From Fluviirhizobium alvei (GTDB lineage Bacteria; Pseudomonadota; Alphaproteobacteria; Rhizobiales; Rhizobiaceae), in the NCBI RefSeq assembly GCF_030551875.1, contig NZ_JAUOZU010000005.1, positions 1 through 64,000 of the forward strand: a stretch of 64,000 nucleotides of DNA, read 5' to 3'. Each line of letters starts with the position of its first letter. Positions within the stretch are counted from its first letter, which is position 1. The translations under genes were made by a program, and so were the position numbers. Positions 25,362 to 34,807 of the stretch are shown piece by piece. Below the pieces are notes generated by a model that saw only the letters and a program-made list of their open reading frames with translations, ran no database searches and was not told the origin of the DNA.

Positions 25362-26195
25362 TCACATCTCCGCAGAAGCGCCCGATGGGCGGGCATTGAT
25401 GGACAGGATCCAGTCGACGACAAGATTGACGCCGATCGTCATCAGCGCAATCATCAGCGCCGGCCAGAGCGGTGCGATGAGGCCCGAAACGATGGCGCCG
25501 CGGTTTTCCCACACCATGCCGCCCCAGTCCGCATGCGGCGGCTGGATGCCGAGGCCGAGGAAGGACAGGCCAGCCACGAACAGGAAGTTGAAGCAGAAAC
25601 GCAGGCCGAACTCCGAAATCATCGGCGGCAAGGCATTCGGCAGGATCTCGCGACGCATGATCCACCAGGTGCCCTCGCCGCGCAGACGCGCCGCTTCGAC
25701 ATATTCGAGCACCACGATATTCATGGCCACGGCACGCGACAGACGAAACACACGCGTCGAATCGAGGATCGCGATGGTGATCACCAGCGTCGGGATCGAG
25801 GAGCCGAACATCGAGAGAATGATGAGCGCGAAGACCAGAAGCGGGATCGAGAGCATCACATCGACGAACCGCGACAGGATCTGGTCGACGACCGGACCAC
25901 CAATGGCGGCAAAGAGGCCAGCAGCCGTACCAATCGTGAAAGAGAGGATCGTCGTCATCAGCGCAACGCCGATGGTCATGCGGGCACCGAAGATCAGGCG
26001 CGACAGCATGTCACGACCATTCTGGTCCGTCCCGAGCCAGTGTGTGGCAGACAGGCCTTCCCAACGGTCGCCGATGGTCGCCGATTCCGAATAGGGCGCG
26101 ATCCAGGGCGCGAAGATGGCGATGAAGATGAAGGCCGCAACGATGAACATGCCGACCCAGGCAGTGCTCGTGGGCTTGTAGCCGAGGATTTTCAT
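25362..26195 (-). CDS. ABC transporter permease (DppC type)
   Basis: A 277-residue inner-membrane permease with an N-terminal anchor (about 12-32), HWLGTDQNGRDMLSRLIFGAR typical of DppC-like proteins (the conserved LGTDxxGRD), and the cytoplasmic EAA loop (YVEAARLRGEGTWWIMRREI). The ATG at 26195 has GGGGAAG before it. Its start follows the stop of the first permease after one base, so the two are translationally coupled. Confidence 0.92.
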   Translation of the reverse strand: MKILGYKPTSTAWVGMFIVAAFIFIAIFAPWIAPYSESATIGDRWEGLSATHWLGTDQNGRDMLSRLIFGARMTIGVALMTTILSFTIGTAAGLFAAIGGPVVDQILSRFVDVMLSIPLLVFALIILSMFGSSIPTLVITIAILDSTRVFRLSRAVAMNIVVLEYVEAARLRGEGTWWIMRREILPNALPPMISEFGLRFCFNFLFVAGLSFLGLGIQPPHADWGGMVWENRGAIVSGLIAPLWPALMIALMTIGVNLVVDWILSINARPSGASAEM

Positions 26196-26196
26196 G

Positions 26197-27153
26197 TCAC
26201 TTCCCCATCGTCGGTTTGCGCAGGCGCGGGTTGACAAGAATGCTCAAGACGTCAGCGGTCGTGTTGAGAATGATGAAGGCACCGGCGAAGACCAGGCCGC
26301 AGGCCTGCACAACCGGCAGATCGCGCTTGGTGACGCCATCGACCATGAACTGGCCGATGCCCGGATAGTTGAACACTTTCTCGATGACGACCACGCCGAC
26401 GATGAGATAGGCGAGATTGAGCGCGATAACGGCGATGATGGGTGCTGCAGCATTTGGAAGCGCGTGACGCAGGATGACGCGCGAGCGCGAAAGGCCCTTG
26501 AGGAAGGCCATCTCGATATAGGGCTGCGACATGATCGAAAGCACCGACGACCGGGTCATGCGCAGCATGTGCGCGGCCACCAGCATGGTCAGGGTAACGG
26601 CGGGCAGCGCCGTAATATACATCTTGGTCAGAACCGGCATGCCGGCATAGACCGTGGCCAGCGACGGGAACCAGGCGAGCTGAACGGCAAAGAACAGGAT
26701 CAGCACATAGGCGATGAAGAATTCGGGAACCGAAATGGTTGCCAGCGAAACGATGTTCGCCACCCGGTCGATCCACTTGCCTTCGTTGATGGCGGCAAGG
26801 ATACCGAGGCCGACCGAAAGCGGCACTGCGATCAACGCGGCGAAGCCGGCAAGAAACAGCGTGTTCTGGAAGCGCGGCGTAATCGATTTCAGAATGTCGC
26901 GCTTGTTGGTCAGCGACTTGCCGAAATCGCCCTGGAGCACATTCCCCAGCCATTCGAAATAGCGGACATAGGCCGGACGATCGAGACCGAGTTCGGCGCG
27001 GAAAACCTTCAGTGTTTCGGGAGTAGCGCCCTGTCCGAGAACGGCACTGGCGACGTCGCCGGGAAGGATCTCGGTGGCGGCGAAAATCAGCACGCTCACG
27101 GCGAGAAGTGTCAGGATCCCCAGCAAGATCCGGGTGGTTAGCAATCGAAGCAT
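26197..27153 (-). CDS. ABC transporter permease (DppB type)
   Basis: A 318-residue permease of the DppB/OppB family: N-terminal membrane segment, the ILPGDVASAVLG and LGLDRPAYVRYFEWLGNVL blocks, the EAA loop (YIEMAFLKGLSRSRVILRHA) and VEKVFNYPGIGQ-like C-terminal region. AAGGGGG precedes the ATG at 27153. It forms the channel with the DppC-type protein. 130 bases with a strong hairpin separate it from the binding-protein gene upstream. Confidence 0.92.
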   Translation of the reverse strand: MLRLLTTRILLGILTLLAVSVLIFAATEILPGDVASAVLGQGATPETLKVFRAELGLDRPAYVRYFEWLGNVLQGDFGKSLTNKRDILKSITPRFQNTLFLAGFAALIAVPLSVGLGILAAINEGKWIDRVANIVSLATISVPEFFIAYVLILFFAVQLAWFPSLATVYAGMPVLTKMYITALPAVTLTMLVAAHMLRMTRSSVLSIMSQPYIEMAFLKGLSRSRVILRHALPNAAAPIIAVIALNLAYLIVGVVVIEKVFNYPGIGQFMVDGVTKRDLPVVQACGLVFAGAFIILNTTADVLSILVNPRLRKPTMGK

Positions 27154-27248
27154 GAAGCCGCCCCCTTTTTGTTCTTTATCGGGAAGTTTCGGCATTGCGA
27201 CGCGAGTTTATGTCTATCCCCCTCGCATCGGCAAGAAACCAGCGTAAG

Positions 27249-27275
27249 GAACGGGCCGGCCAGGCCGGCCCGTTC
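27249..27275 (-). terminator. intra-operon hairpin after the binding-protein gene
   Basis: A perfect 12-bp GC-rich stem (GAACGGGCCGGC and GCCGGCCCGTTC) has a 3-base loop nine bases after the binding-protein stop. There is no T-run. In ABC operons such hairpins usually stabilise the binding-protein message or cause partial termination, giving more binding protein than permease. Confidence 0.7.
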
Positions 27276-27284
27276 GAAAGCCTA

Positions 27285-28880
27285 TCAGGCGAACCAGGCC
27301 TTTTCAGCGACGCGGTTGTCGTCCATGTCATAACGGGCATGCGGCTTCACGCCCTGAACCTTCGGCGAGTAACCGTCGAGGTAGTCGGTGATCGCAAAGC
27401 AGATCATGCCACCGTCGTCGGAAATCATTTCCTGGCACTTGCCATAGATTTCCTTGCGCTTGGCATCGTCGAGCTCGATACGGGCTTCGGCGACGAGCGC
27501 GTCGAAGTCCGGCTTGCGCCAATCGGAGTCGTTCCAGTCCGAAGCCGAGCCATAGACCTGGGTGAAGGTCTGGTCGGCGGTCGGGCGACGGCCCCAATAG
27601 ACGGCGCAGAACGGAACCTTGAGCCAGACATTGTCCCAGTAACCGTCCGGCGAAACCTTCGTCACCGTCAGGTCGATGCCGGCAGCCTTGATGCTTTCCT
27701 GGTAGATGGTGGCGCAGTCAACGGCCGTGCCCCAAGCACCTTCCGACGTCTGCAGCTCGATCTTGCTACCAGCAGCGAGACCAGCCTTCTTGAAGTGGAA
27801 GGCAGCCTTGTCCGGATCGTACGGACGCTGCGGCAGGTTGGTGTTGTAGTAGGGGTTGAGCGGGTCGAGCGTGTGGTCGTTGCCCGGGATGGCGTAACCC
27901 GAATAGACCTGATCGATGATCTTCTGACGATCGATACCGTATTTCAGTGCCAGGCGCAGATCCTTGTTGGTGAACGGATCCATGGTCACGCGCGACACGA
28001 AGCAGAAACGGTTGCCGGTACCCTTGGTGCGGACGATCGCCAGGTTCGGATCCTTCATCAGGCCATCGACGGTACGGGCATCGAGACGGTTGACCGCATC
28101 GACCTGGCCGGACTGCAGGGCGGCCGTACGGGCTGCCGGGTCCTGGATGTAGAGGATTTCGACATTGTCGAAGTTGCCGCGGGCCGGCTTCCAGTAATCG
28201 CCACGGTTCTTGAAGGCAATGCGGACGCCCGGCTCGAAGCTTTCCATGACATAGGCGCCGGTGCCGATCGGGTTTTCCCAGTCGGTGAAGTCCTTCGGAA
28301 CGACGACGAGGTGGTAGTCGCCGAGGATGGCCGGGAAGTCGGCGTTACCAGCCGAAAGCGTGATGCCGACCTGTGTCGGGGACAGCGCCTTGATTTCCAT
28401 GATCTGCTCGAGGATACCCTTGGCCGGCGACTTGGTTTCGCCGCGGTGGAGCTGGATCGAGTAGATGATATCGTCGGCGTCGAGAGTCTTGCCGTTCGAG
28501 AACTTGATGCCCTGACGAACGTTGAACACCCAATCCTGGGCGCCCGGCTGGACATCCCAGCTTTCGAGCAGTTCGCCGGTCGGGTTGCCGTCGGAATCGA
28601 ATTCGATGAGGCCGTTCATGATGCAGAGCGAGGCTGCGATCATCACCGAGTCAGCGTAGGTGCGCGGATCGAGCGAGTCGGAAGCCGAACCGCCTTCCAT
28701 GCCGAGACGGAGCGTGCCGCCCTTCTTCGGTTCGGCAGCCTGGGCCTTCGAGAACATCGAGGAAGCAGCCGGAATGGCGATACCCGTGGCGAGTGCCAGC
28801 TGGATGAAGTCGCGGCGGGACAGATTGCCCTTGCGCGCCATGGCCTCTGCGGCCTTCAGTTTATGTTCGAATTCACTCAT
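27285..28880 (-). CDS. ABC transporter periplasmic binding protein (SBP family 5)
   Basis: A 531-residue extracytoplasmic solute-binding protein. The N-terminus has a Tat-like signal (LSRRDFIQLALATGIAIP, cleavage near AQA|A), so it may be exported folded. KKGGTLRLGMEGG, the SWDVQPGAQDWVFNVRQGIKF block and PIGTGAYVMESF are typical of the peptide/nickel/opine family. AGGGAGA precedes the ATG. The ligand cannot be told from sequence. It is the first gene of the operon; its promoter lies in the long gap upstream. Confidence 0.92.
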   Translation of the reverse strand: MSEFEHKLKAAEAMARKGNLSRRDFIQLALATGIAIPAASSMFSKAQAAEPKKGGTLRLGMEGGSASDSLDPRTYADSVMIAASLCIMNGLIEFDSDGNPTGELLESWDVQPGAQDWVFNVRQGIKFSNGKTLDADDIIYSIQLHRGETKSPAKGILEQIMEIKALSPTQVGITLSAGNADFPAILGDYHLVVVPKDFTDWENPIGTGAYVMESFEPGVRIAFKNRGDYWKPARGNFDNVEILYIQDPAARTAALQSGQVDAVNRLDARTVDGLMKDPNLAIVRTKGTGNRFCFVSRVTMDPFTNKDLRLALKYGIDRQKIIDQVYSGYAIPGNDHTLDPLNPYYNTNLPQRPYDPDKAAFHFKKAGLAAGSKIELQTSEGAWGTAVDCATIYQESIKAAGIDLTVTKVSPDGYWDNVWLKVPFCAVYWGRRPTADQTFTQVYGSASDWNDSDWRKPDFDALVAEARIELDDAKRKEIYGKCQEMISDDGGMICFAITDYLDGYSPKVQGVKPHARYDMDDNRVAEKAWFA

Positions 28881-29841
28881 GATAGTCTCCCTTTCTGAAG
28901 CTTCAGATTTGTGTCGCGCCGGTTCCCCTTGGCGTTTCGACGAACTATGTCATACGCCTCCAAACGGAAGCGTCCGTGCTGTCAAGCAAGTCTGTTCGCT
29001 AAAACGGTCGAAAGGGGCGCCAAGCAATCTCATCAAAAGCCAATGCCATATAGGCACCCGTCCGATGCCATGTTCCCCATTCCAGCGGCCAGGCCGCTCA
29101 GACCGCACCTCAAGCCATACCCCGGACATTGCGCTTCGCCTGAAGCGCCGACCCGGGCAGGGTCATAAGAGCGATAGACTCCCTTGCAGGGCTTTTTATC
29201 GTTTGCCGCGGTGACGGAACCCTGTCGCCCCCGCAGTCTTGTCTCCTGCTTATGATGACCTTACGACGTCCGTCAGAGAAATCAACAGCCCCCTCCGGAG
29301 CAGCTGCCAACCAATAGGGCAAATGCTCGAAATTGCGGTTGAAATGGCAATTGAAAAATCTACGCTAAGTAGCGTTTCCATGCCATTCTGAACGCTCCAG
29401 TCGAAAGTAAAGGGTGCGGAGAAGGCATGGACGCAATTGTCATGTACGAGATTTGACTCTTTGTGTTCTCAGAGCGTCGTCTGCCTCACGTAAAATTTTT
29501 TTTGAAAAAAATGTCAAAAAACACAAATTCACCTTTAATTAAGGTCTCGCTAACAGTCCGGTAAGGATGTGCCGCTATAGGTTTGGGCACGGCAGGCGCA
29601 AGCACAGCCGCTCTCCGGATCAGGTTTTGCGTACCGGAGCATTCTGGACGGCGCGTATCAGCAGTCAGAAAAGTCAAACAAACAGGCCGTATATCCCTTC
29701 GAGGTTATACGGCCTGTTTGTTTTTACGCTTTCTTTTACAGACCGCGGCCTGTCGCAAATTCGATTCCTCTTCCCCGACCGATACTGTAGAGCGTTTCCG
29801 GAACGACGAAGGTTGACGGGCGAACGAGAGAGAGGCAGGCG
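28881..29841. other. 961-bp intergenic region with a possible small RNA
   Basis: No protein gene is supported. Several small dyads occur: GCGCTTC/GAAGCGC (29131-29148) and ACGCTA-AG-TAGCGT (29362-29375). A very AT-rich stretch runs from about 29490 to 29550. A strong plus-strand terminator at 29679-29725 ends nothing annotated, so the 29550-29725 segment could be a small RNA. The start of the region must hold the promoter of the binding-protein gene and the end that of cobQ. Confidence 0.4.
29679..29725 (+). terminator. strong rho-independent terminator upstream of cobQ
   Basis: A perfect 15-bp stem (CAAACAGGCCGTATA and TATACGGCCTGTTTG) with a 12-base loop is followed by TTTTT on the plus strand. 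No plus-strand gene precedes it, the nearest coding region upstream being on the other strand. It therefore ends an unannotated transcript or acts as a leader attenuator for cobQ. Confidence 0.85.
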
Positions 29842-31311
29842 ATGGCGAAGGCGATCATGTTCCAGGGAACCGGATCGGATGTCGGCAAGAGCGTGCTGGT
29901 GGCCGGCCTCTGCCGCCTTGCCGCCAATCGCGGCCTGAGCGTCCGCCCTTTCAAACCGCAGAACATGTCAAACAATGCCGCCGTCAGCGACGATGGCGGT
30001 GAAATCGGTCGTGCACAGTGGCTTCAGGCATTAGCCTGCCGCACCCCCTCCTCCGTCCATATGAACCCGGTTCTGCTCAAGCCACAGAGCGACAATGGCA
30101 GCCAGATCATTGTTCAGGGCCAGGTCTATGGCCAGGCGCGCGCCCGTGATTACCAGCGCCTGAAACCGGAACTCCTTGAAAAGGTGCTCGAGAGTTTCGC
30201 GATCACCGGCGACGGTGCCGATCTGGTGATCGTCGAAGGGGCCGGATCACCAGCCGAAATCAACCTCCGCAGGGGAGATATCGCCAATATGGGATTCGCC
30301 CGCGCCGCCAATGTTCCGGTCGTGCTGGTCGGCGACATCGATCGCGGCGGCGTCATCGCCTCTCTGGTCGGCACCCACCAGATCCTCGAAGCGGAAGACA
30401 GGTCCATGGTGAGTGGTTACCTCATCAACAAGTTCCGCGGCGATGTGAGCCTCTTCGATGACGGGATCGCTGCCATCGGGCGCTATACCAATTGGCCCTG
30501 TTTCGGCGTCGTTCCCTGGCTCGCCGCGGCCGGTCGCCTTCCCGCCGAAGATTCCGTCACGCTCGAACGGGCCGTGCGCGGCGAAGCCAAAGCGCTCCGG
30601 ATTGCGGTTCCGGTTACCCCGCGCATTGCCAATTTCGATGATTTCGATGCGCTGGCCGCCGAGCCTGATGTCGAACTCGTTTTCGTCAAGCCGGGCGAAC
30701 GGCTGCCGCAGGATGCCGGACTCGTGATCCTGGCCGGATCGAAGGCCACGATCTCCGATCTTGAAGCCTTCCGAGACGCAGGCTGGGAAGAAGATCTCCA
30801 TCGGCATGTCAGGCGCGGTGGCCGCGTGATCGGCATCTGCGGCGGCTACCAGATGCTCGGCCGCTCGATCTCCGATCCGCTCGGCATGGAGGGTAAGCCC
30901 CGCGACATCAAGGGGCTCGGCCTCCTCGAGGTGGATACGGTGATGGCACCGGAAAAGCGGCTCGCCAATTCTGAAGCCCGCTCCGTGCCTTACGGGAGCG
31001 CACTCCAGGGATACGAAATCCATCTCGGAACGACTTCCGGTCCGGATTGCCGCAATCCCTATGTCGAGATTGACGGCAGGCCGGATGGCGCCATGGCGCA
31101 TTCGGGTCTGGTCGCCGGCACCTATCTGCATCGTCTGTTCGACAGCGATCCCTTCCGCCGCAACCTGCTTTCGGAATTCGGCATCGAAGGCGGCGTGATG
31201 GATTATCGCGCGAGCGTTCATCAGGCGCTCGACGAGGTCGCAGCCGGCCTCGAACAGTCTTTGGATCCGCATTGGCTCGCCAATATTTTCGGCCCGGCAA
31301 CAAAAGGTTGA
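29842..31311 (+). CDS. cobQ: cobyric acid synthase
   Basis: A 489-residue glutamine-dependent amidase that adds the b, d, e and g amides of adenosylcobyric acid. The N-terminal ATP domain begins MFQGTGSDVGKS; SDVGKSVLVAGLCR and PFKPQNMSNNA are family signatures. The amidotransferase nucleophile is C333 in GICGGYQMLG, with the catalytic His in GTYLHRLF. AGAGAGGCAGG precedes the ATG. It stands alone here, away from the other cob operons, behind a terminator. No B12 box was found upstream. Confidence 0.95.
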   Translation: MAKAIMFQGTGSDVGKSVLVAGLCRLAANRGLSVRPFKPQNMSNNAAVSDDGGEIGRAQWLQALACRTPSSVHMNPVLLKPQSDNGSQIIVQGQVYGQARARDYQRLKPELLEKVLESFAITGDGADLVIVEGAGSPAEINLRRGDIANMGFARAANVPVVLVGDIDRGGVIASLVGTHQILEAEDRSMVSGYLINKFRGDVSLFDDGIAAIGRYTNWPCFGVVPWLAAAGRLPAEDSVTLERAVRGEAKALRIAVPVTPRIANFDDFDALAAEPDVELVFVKPGERLPQDAGLVILAGSKATISDLEAFRDAGWEEDLHRHVRRGGRVIGICGGYQMLGRSISDPLGMEGKPRDIKGLGLLEVDTVMAPEKRLANSEARSVPYGSALQGYEIHLGTTSGPDCRNPYVEIDGRPDGAMAHSGLVAGTYLHRLFDSDPFRRNLLSEFGIEGGVMDYRASVHQALDEVAAGLEQSLDPHWLANIFGPATKG

Positions 31312-31460
31312 TCGGTTCCGAATAAAACCGGGGCATTTTTCGTCATTACTTCCGAATTGGCCTCGTTAGCCAAATTTTAGGATGATTGTTGCTGCCGATC
31401 GGGTATCATTGCACAGAGTGAGAGTGCGACCCTTCGAAAGCGCGCCCGAAACAGGGGGAA

Positions 31461-33053
31461 ATGATGCAGATGCCCAAGCACGTGAAGATTTTGCTGGCCT
31501 CGGCCATGAGCTTTTCTCTTGCCACCTCGCCGCTGAGCACGGTCGTGGCCCATGCCCAGAATGCGCCCTCGGCCGAAGCGCCGGGCGCATCGACCTGGCA
31601 GAAGGAATTCGATCTCTGGCGCAGCGCCTCACGCTCCGGCACCGCCAAGGATTATGCCGCCTATCTCAAGGCCTATCCGAACGGCAAGTTCGCAAGCGTT
31701 GCCAAGCGCAAGCTCGATGCGCTGAACAGCCCCGAAACCGCCGATGCCAGCAAGGCCGTGACCGAGCCAGCAGATGCCGCCAAGACCGATGAGGTGAAGA
31801 CAGCAGCCACCGATGAGGCGGCCGACGATGGTCGCAAGGACCTGCAGCTGTGGCGCGAAGTTTCCAAGACCGGAACGGAAGAAGGCTATCGCAAATATCT
31901 CAAGGCCTTCCCCAAGGGCAAATTCGCCAAGGTCGCGCAGACCCGTATCGACGCCATGCTTGCCAAGGCCAAGGCACCGGCCGACGACCAGGACACGGCA
32001 GCAGCGAAAGAGCCGGCAGCCTCCGATGAGGCAACCACTGAAGATATGACGGCCGATACCGCGCCCGACAGCGCCAACGACCAGCAGGCCGCCCAGGCCG
32101 ACCCGGCTGAGGCAGAGCCAGCGGAAGATGCGCAGGCCGCCGACGCGCAGGACGCAGGCACTCCTTCCGAAGAGATGCAGACGGATCAGGCTCAGGCGGA
32201 TCAGGCTGAGGCTGACCAGCCAGAGACGGATCAGGCTCAGGCCGATCAGGGAAGCTGGGAGCAGGAATATGCGCTCTGGAAGGAAGCGTCCAACGGCAAC
32301 ACGGTCGCCGAATACGAAGCCTATCTTTCCGCCTATCCGAAGGGCAAGTTCGCGGCGATCGCACAGTCGCGCATCGTAGCTCTGGCCGCTGCCGAAGCAC
32401 CGGTTGCCGACGTTGCCGAAGGCGACGAGCAGCCAGACGCCAAGCAGCAGCCGGACGAGAACGCAGCCAACAACGACCAGCAGCCGCAGGACGCCGTTCC
32501 CCAGGATGAGGACATGGCCAATGCGAACGAAGGCGTGACGGGCAACGATGCGGACCAGACCCCGCGCGCCGACCAGAGAGCAGCGCAGCTGAGCGAAGGA
32601 ACGCCCGAGATCGAGGACATGATCCTCAATCGCGAGGCACGGCACGAGATCCAGGGCCGCCTGACATCACTCGGCTATGATACGGCCGGCACTGACGGCT
32701 CCTTCGGCCCGCGTTCACGCAACGCCATCAGCGCCTGGCAGCAGGACAATGGCGCGCCGGTCTCCGGCTATCTGTCGGAAGATCAGGTTGCGCTCATTCG
32801 CCAGCAGTCGGCGACCGCCTATGCACAATGGCTGGCCGAACAGCCGGTCGTCGTGGAAAAGCCGCGGCCGCGGCGCGACAAGGTGATCATCGTCGAGGAA
32901 CGTCGCAATCCCGCAGTCGATGCAGCAATCGCTGTCGGCGTGCTCGGCGTCGTGGTCGGCGCCACCAAGTTCAACCGGCATGGCAAGTTCAAGCGTGTCA
33001 ACAAGTTCGGCAAGGTGAAGCTTCTGAAATGCAAGCGGAAGAACCGCTGCTGA
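31461..33053 (+). CDS. exported envelope protein with three YxxYLxxYPxGKFA repeats and a peptidoglycan-binding domain
   Basis: A 530-residue protein with a signal peptide (about 1-32, VVAHAQ). Three repeats share the pattern LW-x9-Y-x2-YL-x2-[YF]P-x-GKFA-x2-A (around 52-88, 129-165 and 269-305), separated by long acidic Ala/Asp/Gln linkers. A peptidoglycan-binding-1 domain spans about 390-445 (IQGRLTSLGYDTAGTDGSFG), followed by a hydrophobic stretch (AIAVGVLGVVVGATKF) and a strongly basic tail ending in two cysteines. It is probably anchored to the cell wall and perhaps the membrane. The repeat resembles those after caspase-like domains in rhizobial proteins. The precise function is unknown. 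Confidence 0.75.
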   Translation: MMQMPKHVKILLASAMSFSLATSPLSTVVAHAQNAPSAEAPGASTWQKEFDLWRSASRSGTAKDYAAYLKAYPNGKFASVAKRKLDALNSPETADASKAVTEPADAAKTDEVKTAATDEAADDGRKDLQLWREVSKTGTEEGYRKYLKAFPKGKFAKVAQTRIDAMLAKAKAPADDQDTAAAKEPAASDEATTEDMTADTAPDSANDQQAAQADPAEAEPAEDAQAADAQDAGTPSEEMQTDQAQADQAEADQPETDQAQADQGSWEQEYALWKEASNGNTVAEYEAYLSAYPKGKFAAIAQSRIVALAAAEAPVADVAEGDEQPDAKQQPDENAANNDQQPQDAVPQDEDMANANEGVTGNDADQTPRADQRAAQLSEGTPEIEDMILNREARHEIQGRLTSLGYDTAGTDGSFGPRSRNAISAWQQDNGAPVSGYLSEDQVALIRQQSATAYAQWLAEQPVVVEKPRPRRDKVIIVEERRNPAVDAAIAVGVLGVVVGATKFNRHGKFKRVNKFGKVKLLKCKRKNRC

Positions 33054-33082
33054 TCGATTGCTGACGCCTGTTGTTTCCATGG

Positions 33083-33103
33083 CCCGCCGGCAATACCGGC
33101 GGG
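33083..33103 (+). terminator. hairpin after the peptidoglycan-binding protein gene
   Basis: CCCGCCGG and CCGGCGGG pair around a 5-base loop, 30 bases after the stop. The tail is TCATTTGCTTT, a weak T-tract. Confidence 0.6.
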
Positions 33104-33242
33104 TCATTTGCTTTCGATCGTTGCGTAGCGCCGTACGCGGCGACACCTGATCCCGAGTTGACAATGGACAAGTCCAATCCGGATGCCCATATAGGCGAAA
33201 GGACGGCGGGACCGCGCTCCTGCCCAAAGCGAGGCCTATGCC

Positions 33243-34718
33243 GTGAACCGATCGTTCATTCCATTCGACAACAGTTTTGCCCGACTGCCATCCGGATTTC
33301 ATCTGCCGCAGGCGCCGTCGCCGGCTGAAAGCCCGAAATTGTTTGCTTTCAACCACAGCCTCGCCGCCGAACTCGGCCTGGACATTTCAGGGCTGAATGA
33401 CGAAACGCTTGCGACATTCTTCTCCGGCCAAGCGGTACCCCCGGGCGCCGAGCCACTCGCCATGGCCTATGCCGGACATCAGTTCGGCCATTTCAACCCG
33501 GTGCTGGGCGATGGACGCGCCATCCTTCTCGGCGAGGTGGTTGATCGCAACGGCAGGCGACGCGACATCCAGCTCAAGGGCGCCGGTCAGACCCCCTTCT
33601 CGCGCCGCGGCGACGGAAGGGCAGCACTCGGGCCCGTCATGCGCGAATATATCGTCTCGGAAGCCATGTATGCGCTCGGCGTTCCGGCAACGCGCGCCCT
33701 TGCCGCCACCACCACGGGCCAGCCGGTCTATCGCGAGCGGGTCCTGCCCGGTGCCGTCTTCACACGGGTGGCCGCGAGCCATATCCGCGTTGGCACCTTT
33801 CAGTATTTCGCCGCCCGTGGCCAGATCGACCATCTCCGCATGCTGGCCGACCATGTCATCGATCGCCACTATCCCGACGCCCGCCAGGAGGCCAATCCCT
33901 ATCTGGCGCTACTCGACAGCATCATCGCGCGTCAGGCTCACCTCATTGCCCGTTGGATGGGGCTCGGCTTCATCCATGGCGTCATGAACACCGACAACAT
34001 GGCCGTTTCGGGCGAAACAATCGATTTCGGCCCTTGCGCCTTTCTGGACGAATATGATCCGGCCAAGAAATTCTCCTCGATCGACGAACATGGCCGGTAT
34101 GCCTATCGCAACCAGCCTGCCATCGGCCAATGGAACCTCGCCCGCCTTGCCGAAACCCTGTTGCCGCTGATCGATGCCGATAACGACCGCGCCGTGGAAC
34201 TGGCGAGCAGAAGCGTGGTGGATTTTGCCCATCGCTACAATGAAAGCTGGCTTCAGGTGATGGCCGCCAAGATCGGCATCGGCGAACCGGAAGAAGAGGA
34301 TAGGCCGTTGATCGAGGCGCTTCTAGCCATCATGCAGGCCGAAGCGGTCGATTTTACCATCGCCTTCCGCAAACTCGCGCAGTCCGCACCCGAAGACGAC
34401 GATGCCATCGCCGATCTCTTCGAGGATCGCCGCGGCATCCATGAATGGCTCGATCGCTGGCGCCAGCGCCTGCGCCTGGCCGGCATCGCCGCCGAACAGG
34501 CCGAGATCCGGATGAAAGCCGCCAATCCCTTCCTCATTCCCCGCAATCACAGGATCGAGGAAGCAATCGAAGCCGCCATCGAACGCGATGATTTCAGCCT
34601 CTTCCATCGGCTCAATCAGGCCCTCTCCGATCCCTTTGACGACACGGCGGCTAACAATGTTTTTGCAACCGCGCCGCAACCGGAACAACGTGTTCTCCGA
34701 ACGTTCTGCGGTACATAA
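33243..34718 (+). CDS. selO: protein adenylyltransferase SelO (YdiU family)
   Basis: A 491-residue pseudokinase-fold protein that AMPylates proteins in redox homeostasis. Conserved blocks include YAGHQFGHFNPVLGDGRA, LKGAGQTPFSRRGDGRAALG, the catalytic HGVMNTDN (245-252) and DFGPCAF (261-267). The C-terminus ends FCGT, with cysteine where some homologues use selenocysteine. The start is a GTG at 33243 matching the family N-terminus (MNRSFIPFDNSFARL). It appears monocistronic; a weak AAAACCT/AGGTTTT hairpin (34721-34747) follows. Confidence 0.93.
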   Translation: MNRSFIPFDNSFARLPSGFHLPQAPSPAESPKLFAFNHSLAAELGLDISGLNDETLATFFSGQAVPPGAEPLAMAYAGHQFGHFNPVLGDGRAILLGEVVDRNGRRRDIQLKGAGQTPFSRRGDGRAALGPVMREYIVSEAMYALGVPATRALAATTTGQPVYRERVLPGAVFTRVAASHIRVGTFQYFAARGQIDHLRMLADHVIDRHYPDARQEANPYLALLDSIIARQAHLIARWMGLGFIHGVMNTDNMAVSGETIDFGPCAFLDEYDPAKKFSSIDEHGRYAYRNQPAIGQWNLARLAETLLPLIDADNDRAVELASRSVVDFAHRYNESWLQVMAAKIGIGEPEEEDRPLIEALLAIMQAEAVDFTIAFRKLAQSAPEDDDAIADLFEDRRGIHEWLDRWRQRLRLAGIAAEQAEIRMKAANPFLIPRNHRIEEAIEAAIERDDFSLFHRLNQALSDPFDDTAANNVFATAPQPEQRVLRTFCGT

Positions 34719-34756
34719 GCAAAACCTCAAATAAAGTCGAAGGTTTTTCTTGCAAT

Positions 34757-34778
34757 GACATAAGGATATCTTTATATC
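34757..34778. promoter_or_regulatory. 22-bp palindromic operator upstream of bmt
   Basis: Arms GACATAAGGA and TCTTTATATC are separated by TA; 8 of 10 arm positions are complementary. The same 22-bp element, with perfect arms, lies upstream of the corrinoid methyltransferase gene (55749-55770). It ends about 30 bases before the bmt start. AT-rich ATAAAGA-type palindromes of this kind are known for ArsR-family regulators of the methionine/SAM cycle (SahR/SamR type); assignment here is inference. Confidence 0.65.
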
Positions 34779-34807
34779 TTTCTGCAAATTGAAACCAGGA
34801 TATGATC

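Noticed and set aside
29842-29842. Cobalamin riboswitch upstream of cobQ
   Set aside because: No B12 box or companion blocks were found on the plus strand in the 300 bases before cobQ.
29110-29938. Short ORFs on both strands before cobQ
   Set aside because: They lack ribosome binding sites, have Arg/Ser-rich shadow composition and overlap the terminator and the cobQ start.
34690-34718. Selenocysteine at the SelO C-terminus
   Set aside because: The residue is encoded as cysteine (FCGT) and no in-frame UGA precedes the end.
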